From Sarcophilus harrisii (Eukaryota; Chordata; Mammalia; Dasyuromorphia; Dasyuridae), in the NCBI RefSeq assembly GCF_902635505.1, contig NC_045432.1, positions 72,361,823 to 72,425,822 of the forward strand: a stretch of 64,000 nt of DNA, written 5' to 3'. The notes under the pieces were generated by a model that saw only the letters and a list, made by a program, of their open reading frames with translations, searched no databases and was not told the DNA's origin. The translations under genes and the position numbers were made by a program. Below are positions 1 through 12,443 of this stretch, piece by piece (within the stretch, counting starts at the first letter, position 1; the number at the start of each line of letters is the position of its first letter).

Positions 1-1013
1 AAATCTGCTTGTCTTCATTCTGCTCATTGTTATTGTCGGGTTTTAGGTGGGGGGTGGGGGGTGGGGTCAGGGATAGCGGTGGGGAGGGGATAGAAGGGGA
101 AGGTTTATTTAGTTTATTTTATGTGAATTAAAAAGAAATATTCCCTGGGGCTCAAGTGTACCACTAATCAAGATGTATATGACCTTTTTGCTTTGAAGAC
201 AATTGTTGTTGCTTTTGCTTCAATTGCCTTCAATTGAAGGCTGTGAAACAACTTGTTAGATTATGGCTTCTATTATCTCTGAGCTGTGTTCCCCAGCTCC
301 GCCTTCCCTTGTGTATCAATGATCGAACAAACATTTATTGCTAGTGTGTGCAAGATATTGTGCTAATCAGTCTTTTATTCTTCTAGATGGTTAATTTTCG
401 GCTCTATGATTTTTTGAAACCAGTTTTTCGTGTTCACTTTGTTTCTATCCAAAATAACATGATATATCTCTTGAGAATGTACAACTGTGTATCTAATAAG
501 AGTAAACCATAAATGGATCCGGCCGTGGATGCTCGGTTTACGGGAGCGAGCAAATATCTAGAAAGGCAACAAAGCAATGACGTTGACACAACAGTCTGTT
601 GCTTCTGAAAAAGTCCAAGTACCATCATGCATCTTTAAGTCAATAGCAGACAGATTCTTGTATGTCGTTCTGAGCTAAAGTAAAGATGTTGTGATTGATG
701 TTGATGGCCTGGTGTCATCCACATAGAAACAGATGCCACTTGCTTGTTATGTCATAAAGCTCTTGGGTCTCCGGAAAGCCAATTAAAAGCTTTTTTTCAG
801 GTGTTCGTGATGCCTTTTATTTGCACATCATTGGCAGGTATGCTATTTGGGTTGGGAGGTTTCCAGCCCAGTGTTAGTGGAAGGGTATAGTGCCTGGTCA
901 ACAGAAATTACCAATCAGTGGGGATCTGCAACACTTGGCACCCATGTGGGACCTTTCTTCTGGGGAAAGGGACAGGTTTCGTTTTCTGTTGTCTGACATT
1001 AAGATCAGTCATT
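1..1013. other. Unannotated unique sequence at left edge
   Basis: I see no convincing coding exon or repeat here. A G-rich run lies near 47-75. In human, the gene left of NOX1 is CSTF2, which converges on it. This stretch could therefore hold CSTF2 3' flank or 3' UTR, but nothing in the sequence proves that. Confidence 0.3.
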
Positions 1014-1029
1014 AGAAATTACATTTAAG

Positions 1030-1179
1030 AGGCAGCTAGGCGGCGCAGTGGATAGAGCACCAACCCTGGAGGCAGGAAGACCCGAGTTCAAATGTGGTCT
1101 CAGACACTTAACACTTCCTGGCTCTGTGACCCTGGGCAAGTCACTTAACCCCAGTTGCCTCAGCAAAGGAAAAAAAAAA
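1030..1179 (+). mobile_element. Marsupial tRNA-derived SINE with target-site duplication
   Basis: The body has a tRNA-like head (GGCAGCTAGGCGGCGCAGTG), an A/B-box region and the motif TGTGACCCTGGGCAAGTCAC, and it ends in an A-rich tail. It is flanked by a perfect 16-bp direct repeat AGAAATTACATTTAAG at 1014-1029 and 1180-1195. The perfect duplication suggests a fairly recent insertion. Confidence 0.9.
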
Positions 1180-1195
1180 AGAAATTACATTTAAG

Positions 1196-3526
1196 GTAAA
1201 AAGAAGTTCTCTTTCTTTTAAAGTTGTCTTTGTTTACATGACTCGCCCTGCTGTGGGCTCACTTCACCCTACTTCAGTCTAGCTGAGTCTTCCTGGATTT
1301 CCTTAGTTCCTTAGACTTGCCATTTCTTACTGTAGAACATTCCATTGGTTCTACATACCATACTCGGCCCTTGTCCCCAGAATTTTCTCTCCCCAAAAGA
1401 CAGACGGATGAGATGAAGGCTCAGAGTCCAGAGTCTACTCAAAACTTGCAAATCTGGATAAGAAAATAAGGCTCTCCTTCTGTTGCTCTTTATTTGTCTC
1501 TTCTAAAAGCCCCATCCTGACTTCTCGGTCTCCTTAGCAATCCTTTGCTATAAGACATCCTGGCTCCTCCCTTATCTGTACCTTGCTCTCCCACAGGCTG
1601 CCTGAATCCCAACATTTCTGTATCTCAAGCTCTCCCAACTTTTATTTATTGCCAGAGTCTGTTTCCCTCCTGTATGAAGTCTTGTGACTACAAGAGAATT
1701 TATTTGGATTCTTCTAAACCAACGATGTGACTCCGGGACACATCAGTAGTTTGTTCAGCCATTCTCCAATGAATGGACACATAGTATGTAAAATCCATTT
1801 AAAGGGAAACCAACCCCAAATAAAGTGAAATAAGAACAGAAAGCTCAAAATCCAGGCCTCTCCTGCCATCTGGAAAAGGCTTTCAGCATGTGATCTGATT
1901 GGCTTCCAGTTGCATTACTCCAGTTAAAAATAGTTGAGAATAAATGTAGATGATGTACTAGAGGATTCTAAAGTGAGTATATTGCCTGCTGAAAAGCTTA
2001 ACTCAACTGCTGGGAGCTGGCTACCCATACACCACTGCTTTTGCCTTGCAGATTATGTAAGAAAGGCCAGTTATCTACTCAGCTCTCTGATCCTTCTAAC
2101 CCAAACTGCCTGGGACCAGTGGCATTCAGAGCTATGTGGTAAAAGATCATGATTATCCTCCATTCCACGAAGGTGATTTCAGAACATTCTTAATAATGCA
2201 GCAGAACTGTTCAGGAATTGATATAAATCATTCGCAAAACCTATTTCTATTTTCAGCCTGTGCTGCCTCTTGAGATTACTTGCAATCAGTTGTATTAAGA
2301 GGCTCACAGAATGTGATGAGCATGTACCGAGCCTGAGATTTAGGAGCCAAAGGCCATGAGATCCCAAAAAGAAGCAAAGAAAAATTGGCTGCTAAAAAGC
2401 TGAAGGAGAGGTTTTTGACTGTGATGTGCAAAGAACTTGAAAAATTCTCATAAAATGGCCCTTCTCCCTTCTAGGACATTATCGATGGGGAAAGGGACCG
2501 GGGAAAATGAAATGAACTATTATTTCCTACTTGCTCCTTTGTTCTGTAAAATTGTTTTTAGTGTTAAATATAGTGGAAATCCCATTTTTAAAAATGTCTG
2601 CTGTGGAACTGTAACTAATACTTAAAAGATCATAAGCTATCCTATCGCTAGTGATGGTCATTAGTATAGTGATACCAGACTGAGAACCAGTCTACCAATC
2701 CCCAGTCATACAGGCCTTGGGGGAAGTTTGAACAGGCAGCTGATTGTTTACCCTTTCTACCCATTTGAAGTTATAGAGAAGGGAAGAGAGATCTGTTCTA
2801 GTACGCATAGTCAATGGAAACCCCATTGGAGGTACCTGCTGTTTGAGCAAACTAGTTCATCAAAACCAGCTGTCGCTGTGTATGTATGACACTCTGTCCC
2901 TGCCGTGTACCACCTCTCTGCTCAAAGAGTTGATGTGACTGTTTACAACCAGACTGACTAGTCTGAAGCCAGGACGGAGACTTTGCTTTCTGTGTGACCC
3001 AGTGTACTGAGTATGTGCCACTTCCCAACTGACTGGCTGGTCAGCTGAAAAAAGAGGGAGTTGGATTTGATGACCTCTAAGGTCCCTTCCAGTCCTCCAT
3101 CTGTGATGGAGCAATAATATAAAGTTGACTTTAAGTATCCAAGAGAGGTAGAAGCCAGGTGTTTTGAGGAAAGGGTCAAGTTCAACAAATACAGGAACCA
3201 CTGGAGTTTATCAGTGGGAGAGGGGGGAATGGAGGATGCCATGGTCAGACCTGTGCTTTGGGAAAAAACACTTTGGGAGCTGAATGGAAGATTGGTTGGA
3301 ATAGGGATAGGTTTGAAGCAAGGAGACCTAGCTCTTGCTGTTGTCTTAAGTGAGAGGTTTTTGAGGGCTTGACCACGATGGGCGGTTACGCACAGAGAAG
3401 GGAACGTGTGTAAGAGGTTGTGAAGGTAGGAATAACGAGATTGGATATGTGTGGAGGAATTGAGGATGGCACTTGGGTTGCAAACATGGATGACTGGGAG
3501 GATGCTGGGATGTTCAGCAGTAATAG
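1196..3526. other. Intergenic sequence without a recognised gene
   Basis: Open frames here are short and resemble no protein I know. A scrap of L1 (minus sense) lies near 1755-1790 and a MIR-like scrap near 3045-3110 (GATGACCTCTAAGGTCCC). Otherwise I see nothing I can name. Confidence 0.4.
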
Positions 3527-3630
3527 GAAGCATCTGGAGTCAGGAGAACCTGAATTCAAATCCATTCTCGGCCACTAGACATAGACTAGCTGTGTGATCC
3601 TAAGTAAACTTAACCCCAGTAACCTTGCCA
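3527..3630 (+). mobile_element. Old tRNA-derived SINE fragment
   Basis: Diverged SINE core with GGAGTCAGGAGAACCTGAAT and a degraded CTGTGTGATCCTAAG block. It is older than the SINE at 1030 because the conserved block has several substitutions. Confidence 0.6.
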
Positions 3631-3804
3631 AAAAACAAAATCGCACAAACAACCAAAACCAGGAATAGAGAAGTTGGAAAGAGGGGAGGATTTGGGGGGA
3701 AAGATGAGTTTCATTTTGGACATGCTGCGTGAGGTTAAGATACTATCCAATTTGAGATGTCACATGGTGTTCCCGGACAAGCAAAGGACTGTCACAGAGT
3801 ATTC

Positions 3805-4905
3805 AAGAGTGTTAAGTTAAAAGTATTTCACCAACACAGACATAATTAGAAGGGAAGCAATAAACTGGGAAACCTTTTTTATATTCCAGGGTTCTGATAA
3901 AGATCTCATTTCTAAAGTAGAGAACTGATTCAAATGTATAAGAATTCAAGCCATTCTCTAATTGGTAAATGGTAAATGTTCAGATGAAGAAATTTAAACC
4001 ATTTCTAGTTGCATGAAAATGTGCTCTCAATCACTATTGATCAGAGAAATGCAAATTAAGACAACTCTGAGGTACCACCTCACACCTGTCAGATTGGCTA
4101 TGAAGGAAAAGGTAATGCGGAATGTTGGAGGGGATGTGGGAAAACTAGGTAACTGATGCATTGTTGGTGGAACTGTGATGGCATCCAACCATTCTGGAGA
4201 GCAATTTGGAACTATGCCCAAAGAGTTATCAAATTTTGCATCCCCTTTGATCCAGCAGTATCTCTACTGCGTCTGTATCCCAAAGAGATCTTAAAGGAGG
4301 GAAAGGGACCTGTATGTGCCAAAATGTTTGTGGCAGCCCTTTTGATAGTGGCTAGAAACTGGAAACTGAGTGGCTGCCCAGTTAGGGAATGGCCAAATAA
4401 GTTATGCTATCTGAATGTTATGGCATATTATTGTTCTGTAAGAAACAATCAGCAGGATGATTTTAAGGAGGGCTGGAGACACTGAACTGAATGCAACAGA
4501 TTATGATGATCAATTCTGATGGACATGACTTACCAAGAATGAAATGACTGAAGCCAGTTCCAGTAGTCCTGTGATGAAGAGAGCCATCTACACCCAGAGA
4601 GACGACTGTGGGAACCAAGTGTGGACCACAACGTAGCATTTTCAATTTTTTGCTGTTGTTTGATTGCATTTTGTTTTCTTTCTCATTTTTTCTTTTTTGA
4701 TCTGATTTTTCTCGTGTAGCATAAGAAATGTGGAAATACGTATAGAAGAATTGCACGTTTAACCCATATTGAATTATTTGCCATCTAGAAGAGGGGGTAG
4801 GGGGAAAGGGTAAAAATTTGAAACAAGGTTTTGCACAGGTCAGTGTTGAAAATTTATTCATATATATGTTTTGAAAATAAAAAGCTTCAATTTTAAAAAA
4901 TAAAA
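3805..4905 (+). mobile_element. L1 LINE, 5'-truncated (ORF2 C-terminus and 3' UTR)
   Basis: Translation gives the L1 ORF2 C-terminal signature (PFDPAVSLLRLYPKEILKEG, then WRNW-like and EYYCSVRNNQQDDF-like blocks), broken by indels. A G-rich 3' UTR (GAGGGGGTAGGGGGAAAGGG) and an AATAAAAAGCTT tail follow. The element is 5'-truncated within ORF2. Confidence 0.9.
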
Positions 4906-5540
4906 GAAAGAGCGTAGGACGTGTACAAAACCAAATCCCAGGTTGAGGGTCAGCAGGGAAATTGTCATCATCAACCTGGGCAGGTTTAATGGGGAGTTCT
5001 TACCAAGCCAGGCCTTAAAGAGTAACTAGGAGGTCATCCAGCCAAGGGGGATGGAGGTGGAAAGAAAACCCTAGAGGCCATCCACAGTATAGTGAGAAGA
5101 GACAGAGATAAAAAGGAAGGCCCAACTAGCGCACGTTTTGGAAGGCATCCTTCTGTCTCAACCTTGAAGAGATGTGAGTTGAAGGTAAAGACTAGATATT
5201 AGAACCCTGGTCAAAGAGAGCTAACATTTGCCCAGGTATGATCTCTCTATCTGGGGGCACAGAAGGAGAGCTGAAAGAAACCAGGAGCTCATGACCAGCT
5301 GCTCTTGTCTTGCCTCCTCTATTAGAAGTTTTCCTCATTGAGACAGAACTGGATCTTCCTGGGATCCAAGCTGGAGCAGTGGTTACAACACTTTTTGCCA
5401 GGGTCTGGGGGCCTTACAGGAAAACCCCTACCACTGATAGACATAAACACAAAAGGAGTAAGAGCTGAGATATAGGAGATCATGTGGGCATGGCACTGTT
5501 GTTTCAGCCTTCAACTAGCTCCATTTCTTGGCACTTTCTT
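4906..5540. other. Unannotated intergenic sequence
   Basis: I see no coding exon, RNA gene or named repeat in this stretch. Confidence 0.3.
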
Positions 5541-6205
5541 TTCTTAACATTAGTTTTTAAAACTCTCAGTTCCGGATTCTCTCCCTCTCCTCACTCTCCC
5601 CATTGAGATCGCAGGCAATTCAATATAGGTTATACATATGCAATCACGCAAAACATTTCTGTAATATTCATGTGAAAGAAAACAGACCAAAAGCCTTCAC
5701 AAATAAAAAAGAGGATCCCTCAATCTATCTATAATCAGACATAATCAGTTTTTATCTCTGGGGATGGATGGCATTTTTCATTATCGGTCCTTCGGAGTTG
5801 TCTGTATTGCTGAGAACAGCTAATCATTTTACAGTATTGCTGAACTTTGCACACAGTACATGTCACTTTGCATCAGCTCATGGAGGCTATTCCAGGTTTT
5901 TCCAAGATGAGGGAATCCTGCTCATTATTTCTTATAGCACAATAGTGTCCATCACAATCCCATCACAACATAACCACAATCCCGTTCAGCCATTCCCCAA
6001 TGATGACCATCCTCTCAATTTCCAATCCTTTGCCCTCAGAAAAGAGCTGCTATAAATATTTTTTGTACATATGGGTCCTTTTCCTTAAAAAAAAAAAAAA
6101 AAAAAAAAAAATCTCTTGGGATACTGACCTACTAGTGGTATTCCTAGGTCAGAGATTGGCCCTTTCATAGCCCTTTAGACATGGGTCCAAATTGATTTAG
6201 TGTAA
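5541..6205 (-). mobile_element. Older L1 3'-end fragment
   Basis: The reverse complement shows a degraded L1 ORF2 C-terminus (a match near GGACCCATATGTACAAAA) and an older-type 3' UTR with a CTCTCAATGGGGAG-like block. A 27-bp A run at 6089-6115 interrupts it. It is clearly more diverged than the other L1 3' ends nearby. Confidence 0.7.
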
Positions 6206-6290
6206 AGCTTTTTCAACAGGGTAAAGACTCCATATGGCATTGCATAACTGAATGTGGAGGTCACACAAAATATGGCAACAACTCTCGCAA
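6195..6290 (-). pseudogene. NOX1: Possible remnant of NOX1 exon 13
   Basis: Position and strand fit a last NOX1 exon. The frame reading VVAIFCVTSTF could correspond to the human VVGVFLCGPRT block. Similarity is weak and could be chance, and the older L1 abuts it. I cannot place a splice acceptor or the family's terminal NKENF motif. Confidence 0.25.
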
Positions 6291-6869
6291 CTTCACTGCA
6301 GCCTTGCTTCTGAACACCCAACATGCGCGCTCTGCACTGTCCAGGCACGGGGACTTCCAGAAACATCTGGGTGCTTTCCCAATACAGTCAAGCAGGTCCC
6401 CTCTGTCCCGAGGCTGGAGGACACAGTTCCCAAGAGATAATGCTACCTCCTGGTCCACTGACTGAAAGCAATTCGAGTGACTGCAGCTCTCCAACACAAT
6501 ATCCTGCCTCCTGCTTCCATTCCTTAAAGGAATGGTAGTTCTACCCTAGCGCTGGGAAGGAACGATTCAGGCAACTGTCCAGATTCCATTCCCAGCATTT
6601 TCACATTAAAAACAGAAGTAATTAAGGTAAAAGCGTCTCTGTTGTCCACTTCATTTGCTAGCTTAGGTCAAGTACTTGACTGTGCTTTCTTGCCACAGAG
6701 TTCTCACTGCTGCCAAAGCATTAGTTCTTCCTTAATGGCATTCTAGATGACATTTTCTCAGTCAGTGGTCAAGAGTTTCAGAGTGCCCCAGAGAGATTTC
6801 CACAGGACAGCTCCAACTGATTGGCTCATTCCCTTTCACTCCTAATGCTATAATTTAAGTCAAAGCATC

Positions 6870-7015
6870 CAGCTTTAAATCCTGCCTTGCCACTTACTAC
6901 CAGTGGGCCCATTCACTTCCCCTCTCTTCTCTGGGTCTCACTTTGCCCATCTTCAAAATCAAAGGGTTAGATTAGGTAGCCTCTGACATCCCATTCTACT
7001 CCAACTCTCTGATCC
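6870..7015 (+). mobile_element. MIR-like SINE
   Basis: Typical MIR core and tail: TGGGTCTCACTTTGCCCATC, then AAAGGGTTAGATTAGGTAGC and a CTCTGATCC end. It lies just downstream (in gene sense) of NOX1 exon 12. Confidence 0.75.
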
Positions 7016-7035
7016 CATGATACCACGGGTCTTAC

Positions 7036-7160
7036 CTGGGATGGACAGCAGCCACAGCCAAAACTTCACTGTCCCACGCAGATCTCCCAAAGGAAGTTTT
7101 CTGCTTCAAACCAGTCGTAACATCAGTAAATTTGTCAACATGCAGTGCTGCATGACCAGC
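7036..7160 (-). pseudogene. NOX1: NOX1 pseudogene exon 12 (open, splice sites intact)
   Basis: This exon is 125 nt, the length of the CYBB equivalent. Acceptor CCCTAG and donor GTAAGA are intact. It reads without a stop: AGHAALHVDKFTDVTTG, then LKQKTSFGRSAWDSEV, matching human VGHAALNFDKATDIVTGLKQ and its continuation without gaps. The conserved FGRP of the NADPH-binding region is FGRS here. It is the best preserved exon together with exon 5. Confidence 0.93.
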
Positions 7161-7969
7161 CTAGGGTCAGAAAGGAATATATTAGAAGGAGCCCCGGACT
7201 GCAGGCTTGCAGTCCTGGAGGTCGGGTCACTAACGCTGGGGGTTTCCTGCTCTTCCCCAACTCTTCACTAACTTGAGAGGATCCACAGGGGCAGCAGCTC
7301 ATACTCAGCCCAGTGCACCACAAAGAATCGGGAGTCAGGAGGCATTTAGAGTGATATCACTGAATTCAGTCCCCTGCCTGCATGCCCTGTGGATGAAACA
7401 GTTCTCAAAGACTATATTTCCAATCAGTATGCTGCTAAGATGAGAGGGAATATATTTACCATTCAAAATAGGTGTTGCAGTTAAAGGGGCAATTTACTTT
7501 TGCTTGATTTCACGGAGTGATTTTGTTTGCTTGATTTCTCAATGGGAAGGGGTGGGAGAGTTAGGGAACGGTAAAGAAGACAGTTCTTCCTTTGAAACTA
7601 AAAATTAATCTCAAAAAGTAAAAAATAAATAAAAAGAACTCAAAAAATAGGTGTTGGCAATATACACATTACTACAACACAGCAAATACTGAAGAGAACT
7701 GAATGCTGGGTCACTGATATGACCAACCTGGGCCCTGAGCAAAGACAAGGCTGTGCAACTAACTCCTTGTGTTAGAAAGGGGGGAGACTACAGGGGTGAA
7801 ATGGTGATGTTGCATGCAATAATTAGTTGGATTTGCTTCTTTTTTTTTTTTCATTTGTTAAGAGAGAAGATTCAGGGGGAGGTGGGCAAGGAGGATACCT
7901 AAAATGACTGTGATGTAAAAACAAAAGCTATCAATAACAGTTCAATTAAAAACAATGTTGGGAACTCAC
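7161..7969. other. NOX1 pseudogene intron 11
   Basis: Non-coding. An A-rich stretch lies near 7600-7640 and a T-rich tract near 7840-7851. No other recognisable element. Confidence 0.5.
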
Positions 7970-8088
7970 AATGTCCTACACAGTGAAGAAGAGCCCATAG
8001 AGGATAAGAAACTCACTTTTTCATACTCTTCCACCTTCTATTCTAGGGAAGCCAGCAGGTCATTGAACGAGATGAAGTAGAAATAAAT
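7970..8088 (-). pseudogene. NOX1: NOX1 pseudogene exon 11 (deleted and stopped)
   Basis: After acceptor GGTTCCAG it reads IYFYFISFNDLLASLE, matching human IYFYW...FNNLLTSLE with about 28 nt missing after IYFY. The exon is 119 nt against about 147 expected, so the frame shifts. In-frame TAG codons lie at 8038-8040 (human Gln) and 7976-7978 (the Trp of LTGWD). The donor GTGAGT is kept. The region normally forms part of the NADPH-binding domain. Confidence 0.88.
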
Positions 8089-8225
8089 CTGGAACCCAAG
8101 AGAGAGTACAACTTTACCCTATTTGTACTTTGAGGAACATGTTAGATATGTCATTAAGAGGGCTTCTAAGGACCAAAAGGACAAATCCCAGTTCTCATTG
8201 CTAAGTGACTTTCTAAGTCACTAAC

Positions 8226-10163
8226 TCTTTCTTTTTTTATTATAATAACTTTTTATTGACAGAACCCATGCCAGGATAATTTTTTATAACATTATCCCTT
8301 GCACTCACTTCTGTTTGATTTTTTCCCTTTCTCCCTCCATTCCCTCCCCTAGATCCCAAGCAGTCCTATACATGTTGAATATGTCGCAGTATATCCTTGA
8401 TACAATATATGTGTACAGAACCAAACAGTTCTCTTGTTGCACAGGAAGAATTGGATTCAGAAGGTAGAAATAACCCGGGAAGAAAAACAAAAATGCAAGC
8501 AGTTTACATTCATTTCCCAGTGTTCTTTCTTTGAGTGTAGATGCTTCTGTCCATCATTGATCAACTGAAACTGAATTAGGTCTCTTTGTCAAAGAAATCC
8601 ACTTCCATCAGAATACATCTTCATACAGTATCGTTGTTGAAGTATTTAATGATCTCCTGGTTCTGCTCATTTCCCTCAGCATCAGTTCGTGTCTCTCCAA
8701 GCCTCTCTGTATTCATCCTGCTGGTCATTTCTTACAGAACAATAATATTCCATAACATTCATATACCACAATTTACCCAACCATTCTCCAATTGAAGGGC
8801 ATCCATTCATTTTCCAGTTTCTAGCCACTACAAACAGGGCGGCCCCAAACATTTTGGCACATACAGGTCCCTTTCCCTTCTTTAGTATCTCCTTGGGGTA
8901 TAAGCCCAGTAGTAGCCCTGCTGGGTCAAAGGATATGCAGTTTGATAACTTCTTGAGCATAATTCCAGATTGCTCTGTAGAATGGTTGGATTCGTTCACA
9001 ACTCCACCAACAATGCATCAGTGTCCTAGTTTTCCCAGCATCTCCTCCAACATTCGTCATTATTTTTTCCTGTCATCTTAGCCAATCTGACAGGTGTATA
9101 GTGGTATCTCAGAGTTGTCTTAATTTGCATTTCTCTGATTAATAGTGATTTGGAACACTCTCATATAAGTGGTAATAGTTTCAATTTCATCATCTGAAAA
9201 TTGTCTGTTCATATCCTTTGACCATTTATCAATTGGAGAATGGCTTGGTTTCTTATAAATTAGAGTCAATTCTCTATATATTTTGGAAATGAGGCCTTTA
9301 TCAGAACCTTTAACTGTGAAGATGTTTTCCCAGTTTGTTGTTTCCCTTCTAATCTTGTTTGCATTAGTTTTGTTTGTACAAAAGCTTTTTAATTTGATGT
9401 AATCAAAATTTTCTATTTTGTGATCAATAATGATCTCTAGTTCATCTTTGGTCACAAATTTCTTCCTCCTCCACAGGTCTGAGAGATAAACTATCCTATG
9501 TTTCTCTAATTTATTTATAATCTCGTTCTTTATGCCTAAATCATGGACTCATTTTGATCTTACCTTGACATATGGTATTAAGTGTGGTCCATGCCTAATT
9601 TCTGCCATACTAATTTCCAGTTATCCCAGCACTTTTTGTCAAATAATTCTTATCCCAAAAGTGAGGATCTTTGGGTTTGTCAAACACTAGATTGCTATAG
9701 TTAACTATTCTATCTTGTGAACCTAACCTGTTCCACTGATCAACTAATCTATTTCTTAGCCAATACCAAATGGTTTTGGTGACTGCTGCTTTATAATATA
9801 GTTTTAGATCAGGTACAGCTAGGCCACCTTCATTTGATTTTTTTTTTATTAATTCCCTTGATATTCTTGACCTTTTATTATTCCATATGAATTTTGTTGT
9901 TATTTTTTCTAGATCATTAAAATATTTTCTTGGAAGTCTGATTGGTATAGCACTAAATAGATTAGTTTAGGGAGTATCGTCATCTTTATATATTCTCTCA
10001 GCCTATCCAGGAGCACTTGATATTTTTCCAATTGTTTAAGTCTGACTTTATTTGTGTGGAAAGTTTTTTTGTAATTTTGCTCATATAATTCCTGCCTTTC
10101 CTTTGGTAGATAGATTCCCAAATATTTTATGGTGTCAACAGTCATTTTGAATGGAATTTCTAA
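8226..10163 (-). mobile_element. L1 LINE, 5'-truncated, minus strand
   Basis: The poly(A) tail is the T-rich run at 8231-8240. The 3' UTR differs from the other copies (its sense strand ends GGGTTCTGTCAATAAAAAG). ORF2 C-terminal blocks appear in order: IKYLGIYLPKE and [10 protein letters not shown] near 10.0 kb, FCTNKTNANKIRRE and KGSDKGLISKIYRELTL near 9.3 kb, and EYYCSVRNDQQD near 8.7 kb. It is broken by frameshifts. It lies in NOX1 intron 10. Confidence 0.92.
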
Positions 10164-10174
10164 TCAAATCAAAT

Positions 10175-11530
10175 TAATAGACATATAGAATGATATTATA
10201 AGGAAATTAGAAGAATAAAGGATAGTTTACCTTTCAGATTTGTGGAGAAGGAAGGAATTTGTGGCCAAAGAAGAACTAGAGATCATTATTGTTCACAAAA
10301 TAGATAATTTTGATATATTAAGTTAAAAAGTTTTTGTACAAATAAAACCAACGCAGACAAGATTAGAAGAGAAACAATTGGGAAAGCATTTTTACATTTT
10401 AAGGTTCTGATAAAGGCCTCATTTCTAAAATGTAGAGAGAATGGACTCAAATTTATAAGAATTCAAGCCATTGGTAAATGATGAAAGGATATGAACAAAT
10501 AATTTTCACATGAAAAAATTGAAACCATTTCTAGTCATATGAAAAGGTGCTCCAAATCCCCATTGATCAGAGAAATGCAAATTAAGACAACTCTGAGGTA
10601 CTACTACACACCTCTCAGATTGGCTATGAAGGAAGAGATAATGATGAATGTTGGAAGGGATGTGGGAAAACTGGGACACTGACATATTAGTGGTAGAGCT
10701 GTGAACTGATCCAACCATTCTGGAGAGCAATTTGGAACTATGCCCCAAAGGCCTATCAAACTGTGCATCCCCTTTGATCCAGCAGTGTTTCTACTGGGTT
10801 TATATCCCAAAGAGATCATAAAAGAGGGAAAGGAACCCATATTTGCAAAAATATTTGTGGCAGTCCTTTCTGTGGTGGCAAGGAACTGAAAACTGAGTAG
10901 ATGCCCATCAGTTGGAGAACGGCTGAATAAGTTATGGTATATGAAATATACCATAATTATTATATGAAATATAGAATATTATTGTTCTATAAGAAATGAT
11001 TAGCAGGATGATTTTAGAGAGACCTGGAGAGACTTACATGAACTGAGTGAAGCAAGCTGAACCAGGAGATCATTGTACATGTCAACAGCAAGATTATATG
11101 AAGATCGATTCTGATGGATGTGGCTCTTTTCAACAATGAGATGATTCAGGCCATTTCCAATGGTCTTGTGATAGAGAGAACCATCTGTACCCAGAGACAG
11201 GACAGTGGGAACTGAGTGTGGACCACAACATAGCATTTTCAGTCTTTTTGTTGTGGTTTGCGTGAATTTTGTTTTCTTTCTCATAGTTTTTCCTTTTTGA
11301 TCTGCTTTTTCTCATGCAGCATGATAATTGAATAAATATGTATACATATATTAGATTTAACATATTTTTAACATGTTCAACATATATTGGATGACTTGCT
11401 GTCTAGGGGAGGGGATGGGGGAAAGGAGAGAAAAATTTGGAACACAAGGTTTTGCAAGGATCAATGTTGAAAAATTATCCATGTATGTATGTTTTGAAAA
11501 TAAAAAAGGTTTAATAAAAAAAAATAAAAG
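10175..11530 (+). mobile_element. L1 LINE, 5'-truncated, plus strand
   Basis: It starts in ORF2 upstream of the FCTNKT block and runs through the C-terminal WRAIWNYAP-like and FDPAVFLLGLYPKE-like blocks. It ends in a G-rich 3' UTR (GGGGAGGGGATGGGGGAAAG) and a TTTAATAAAAAAAA tail. Its 5' end almost touches the 5' end of the minus-strand L1 at 10163. Confidence 0.9.
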
Positions 11531-11766
11531 TTCCTTACTATCCTCACTTCAAATTACCTCCAAGGAAGCATTCACTTTTCCTAGCTACTGACACAGTGCC
11601 TTACACATAGTGTTTCATAATGCCCATCAACCCTGAACTAAGTGTTTGCCCAGAAGTCAGGCCCAGGGACTGATTCCCAGAGAGGATCCAGGAGGGAAGT
11701 AGCTCAGAGATCAAGGGAGCTGACCAAAAAGTACAATTACCCTTTTGGTTTTGAAAGTGGGGTCTG

Positions 11767-12269
11767 AGGAGAACATTATATACTTCAACAACAATACTAT
11801 ATGATGACCAGTTCTGATGGACCTGGCCATCCTCAGCAACGAGATCAACCAAATCATTTCTAATGGAGCAGTAATGAACTGAACCAGCTCCACTCAGAGA
11901 AAGAACTCTGGGAGATGACTAAAAACCATTACATTGAATTCCCAATCCCTATATTTATGCCCACCTGCATTTTTGATTTCCTTCACAAGCTAATTGTACA
12001 ATATTTCAGAGTCTGATTCTTTTTGTACAGCAAAATAACGGTTTGGTCATGTAGACTTATTGTGTATCTAATTTATATTTTGATATATTTAACATCTACT
12101 GGTCATCCTGCCATCTGGGGGAGGGGGGGGGGGGTAAGAGGTGAAAAATTGGAACAAGAGGTTTGGCAATTGTTAATGCTGTAAAGTTACCCATGCATAT
12201 AACCTGTAAATAAAAGGCTATTAAAAAAATAAAATAAAATAAACATCAAAAACATGAATTAAAAAAAAA
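11767..12269 (+). mobile_element. L1 3' end inserted in NOX1 exon 10 (first of two)
   Basis: Truncated to the ORF2/3' UTR boundary. It carries TTTTTGTACAGCAAAATAAC, the G-rich block at about 12116-12136 and the AATAAAAGGCTATTAAA tail. The 13-bp target AAAGTGGGGTCTG is found before it (11754-11766) and after it (12270-12282). Confidence 0.92.
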
Positions 12270-12282
12270 AAAGTGGGGTCTG

Positions 12283-12443
12283 TACCTGCCATCTAGGGGA
12301 GGGGATGGGGGGAAGGAGGGGAAAATTTGGAGCAGAAGGTTTTGTAAGGGTCAATGTTGAAAAAATTATCCATGCATATGTTTTGTAAATAAAAAGATAT
12401 AGTAAAAAATTTAAAAATAATAAAATTTTGCTGAATAGAAAAA
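12283..12443 (+). mobile_element. Second short L1 3' end at the same target site
   Basis: Only the last 160 bp of an L1 of the other 3' UTR type (GGAGCAGAAGGTTTTGTAAG, AATAAAAAGATATAG tail). It is bounded by AAAGTGGGGTCTG at 12270-12282 and again at 12444-12456. Confidence 0.9.

Noticed and set aside
1030-1110. tRNA gene
   Set aside because: The A/B-box-like head belongs to a SINE with tail and target duplication; no tRNA cloverleaf is expected to fold.
8226-11530. Head-to-head L1 pair as one twin-primed (inverted) insertion
   Set aside because: Each half carries its own poly(A) tail and 3' UTR of a different subtype, so these are two separate insertions.
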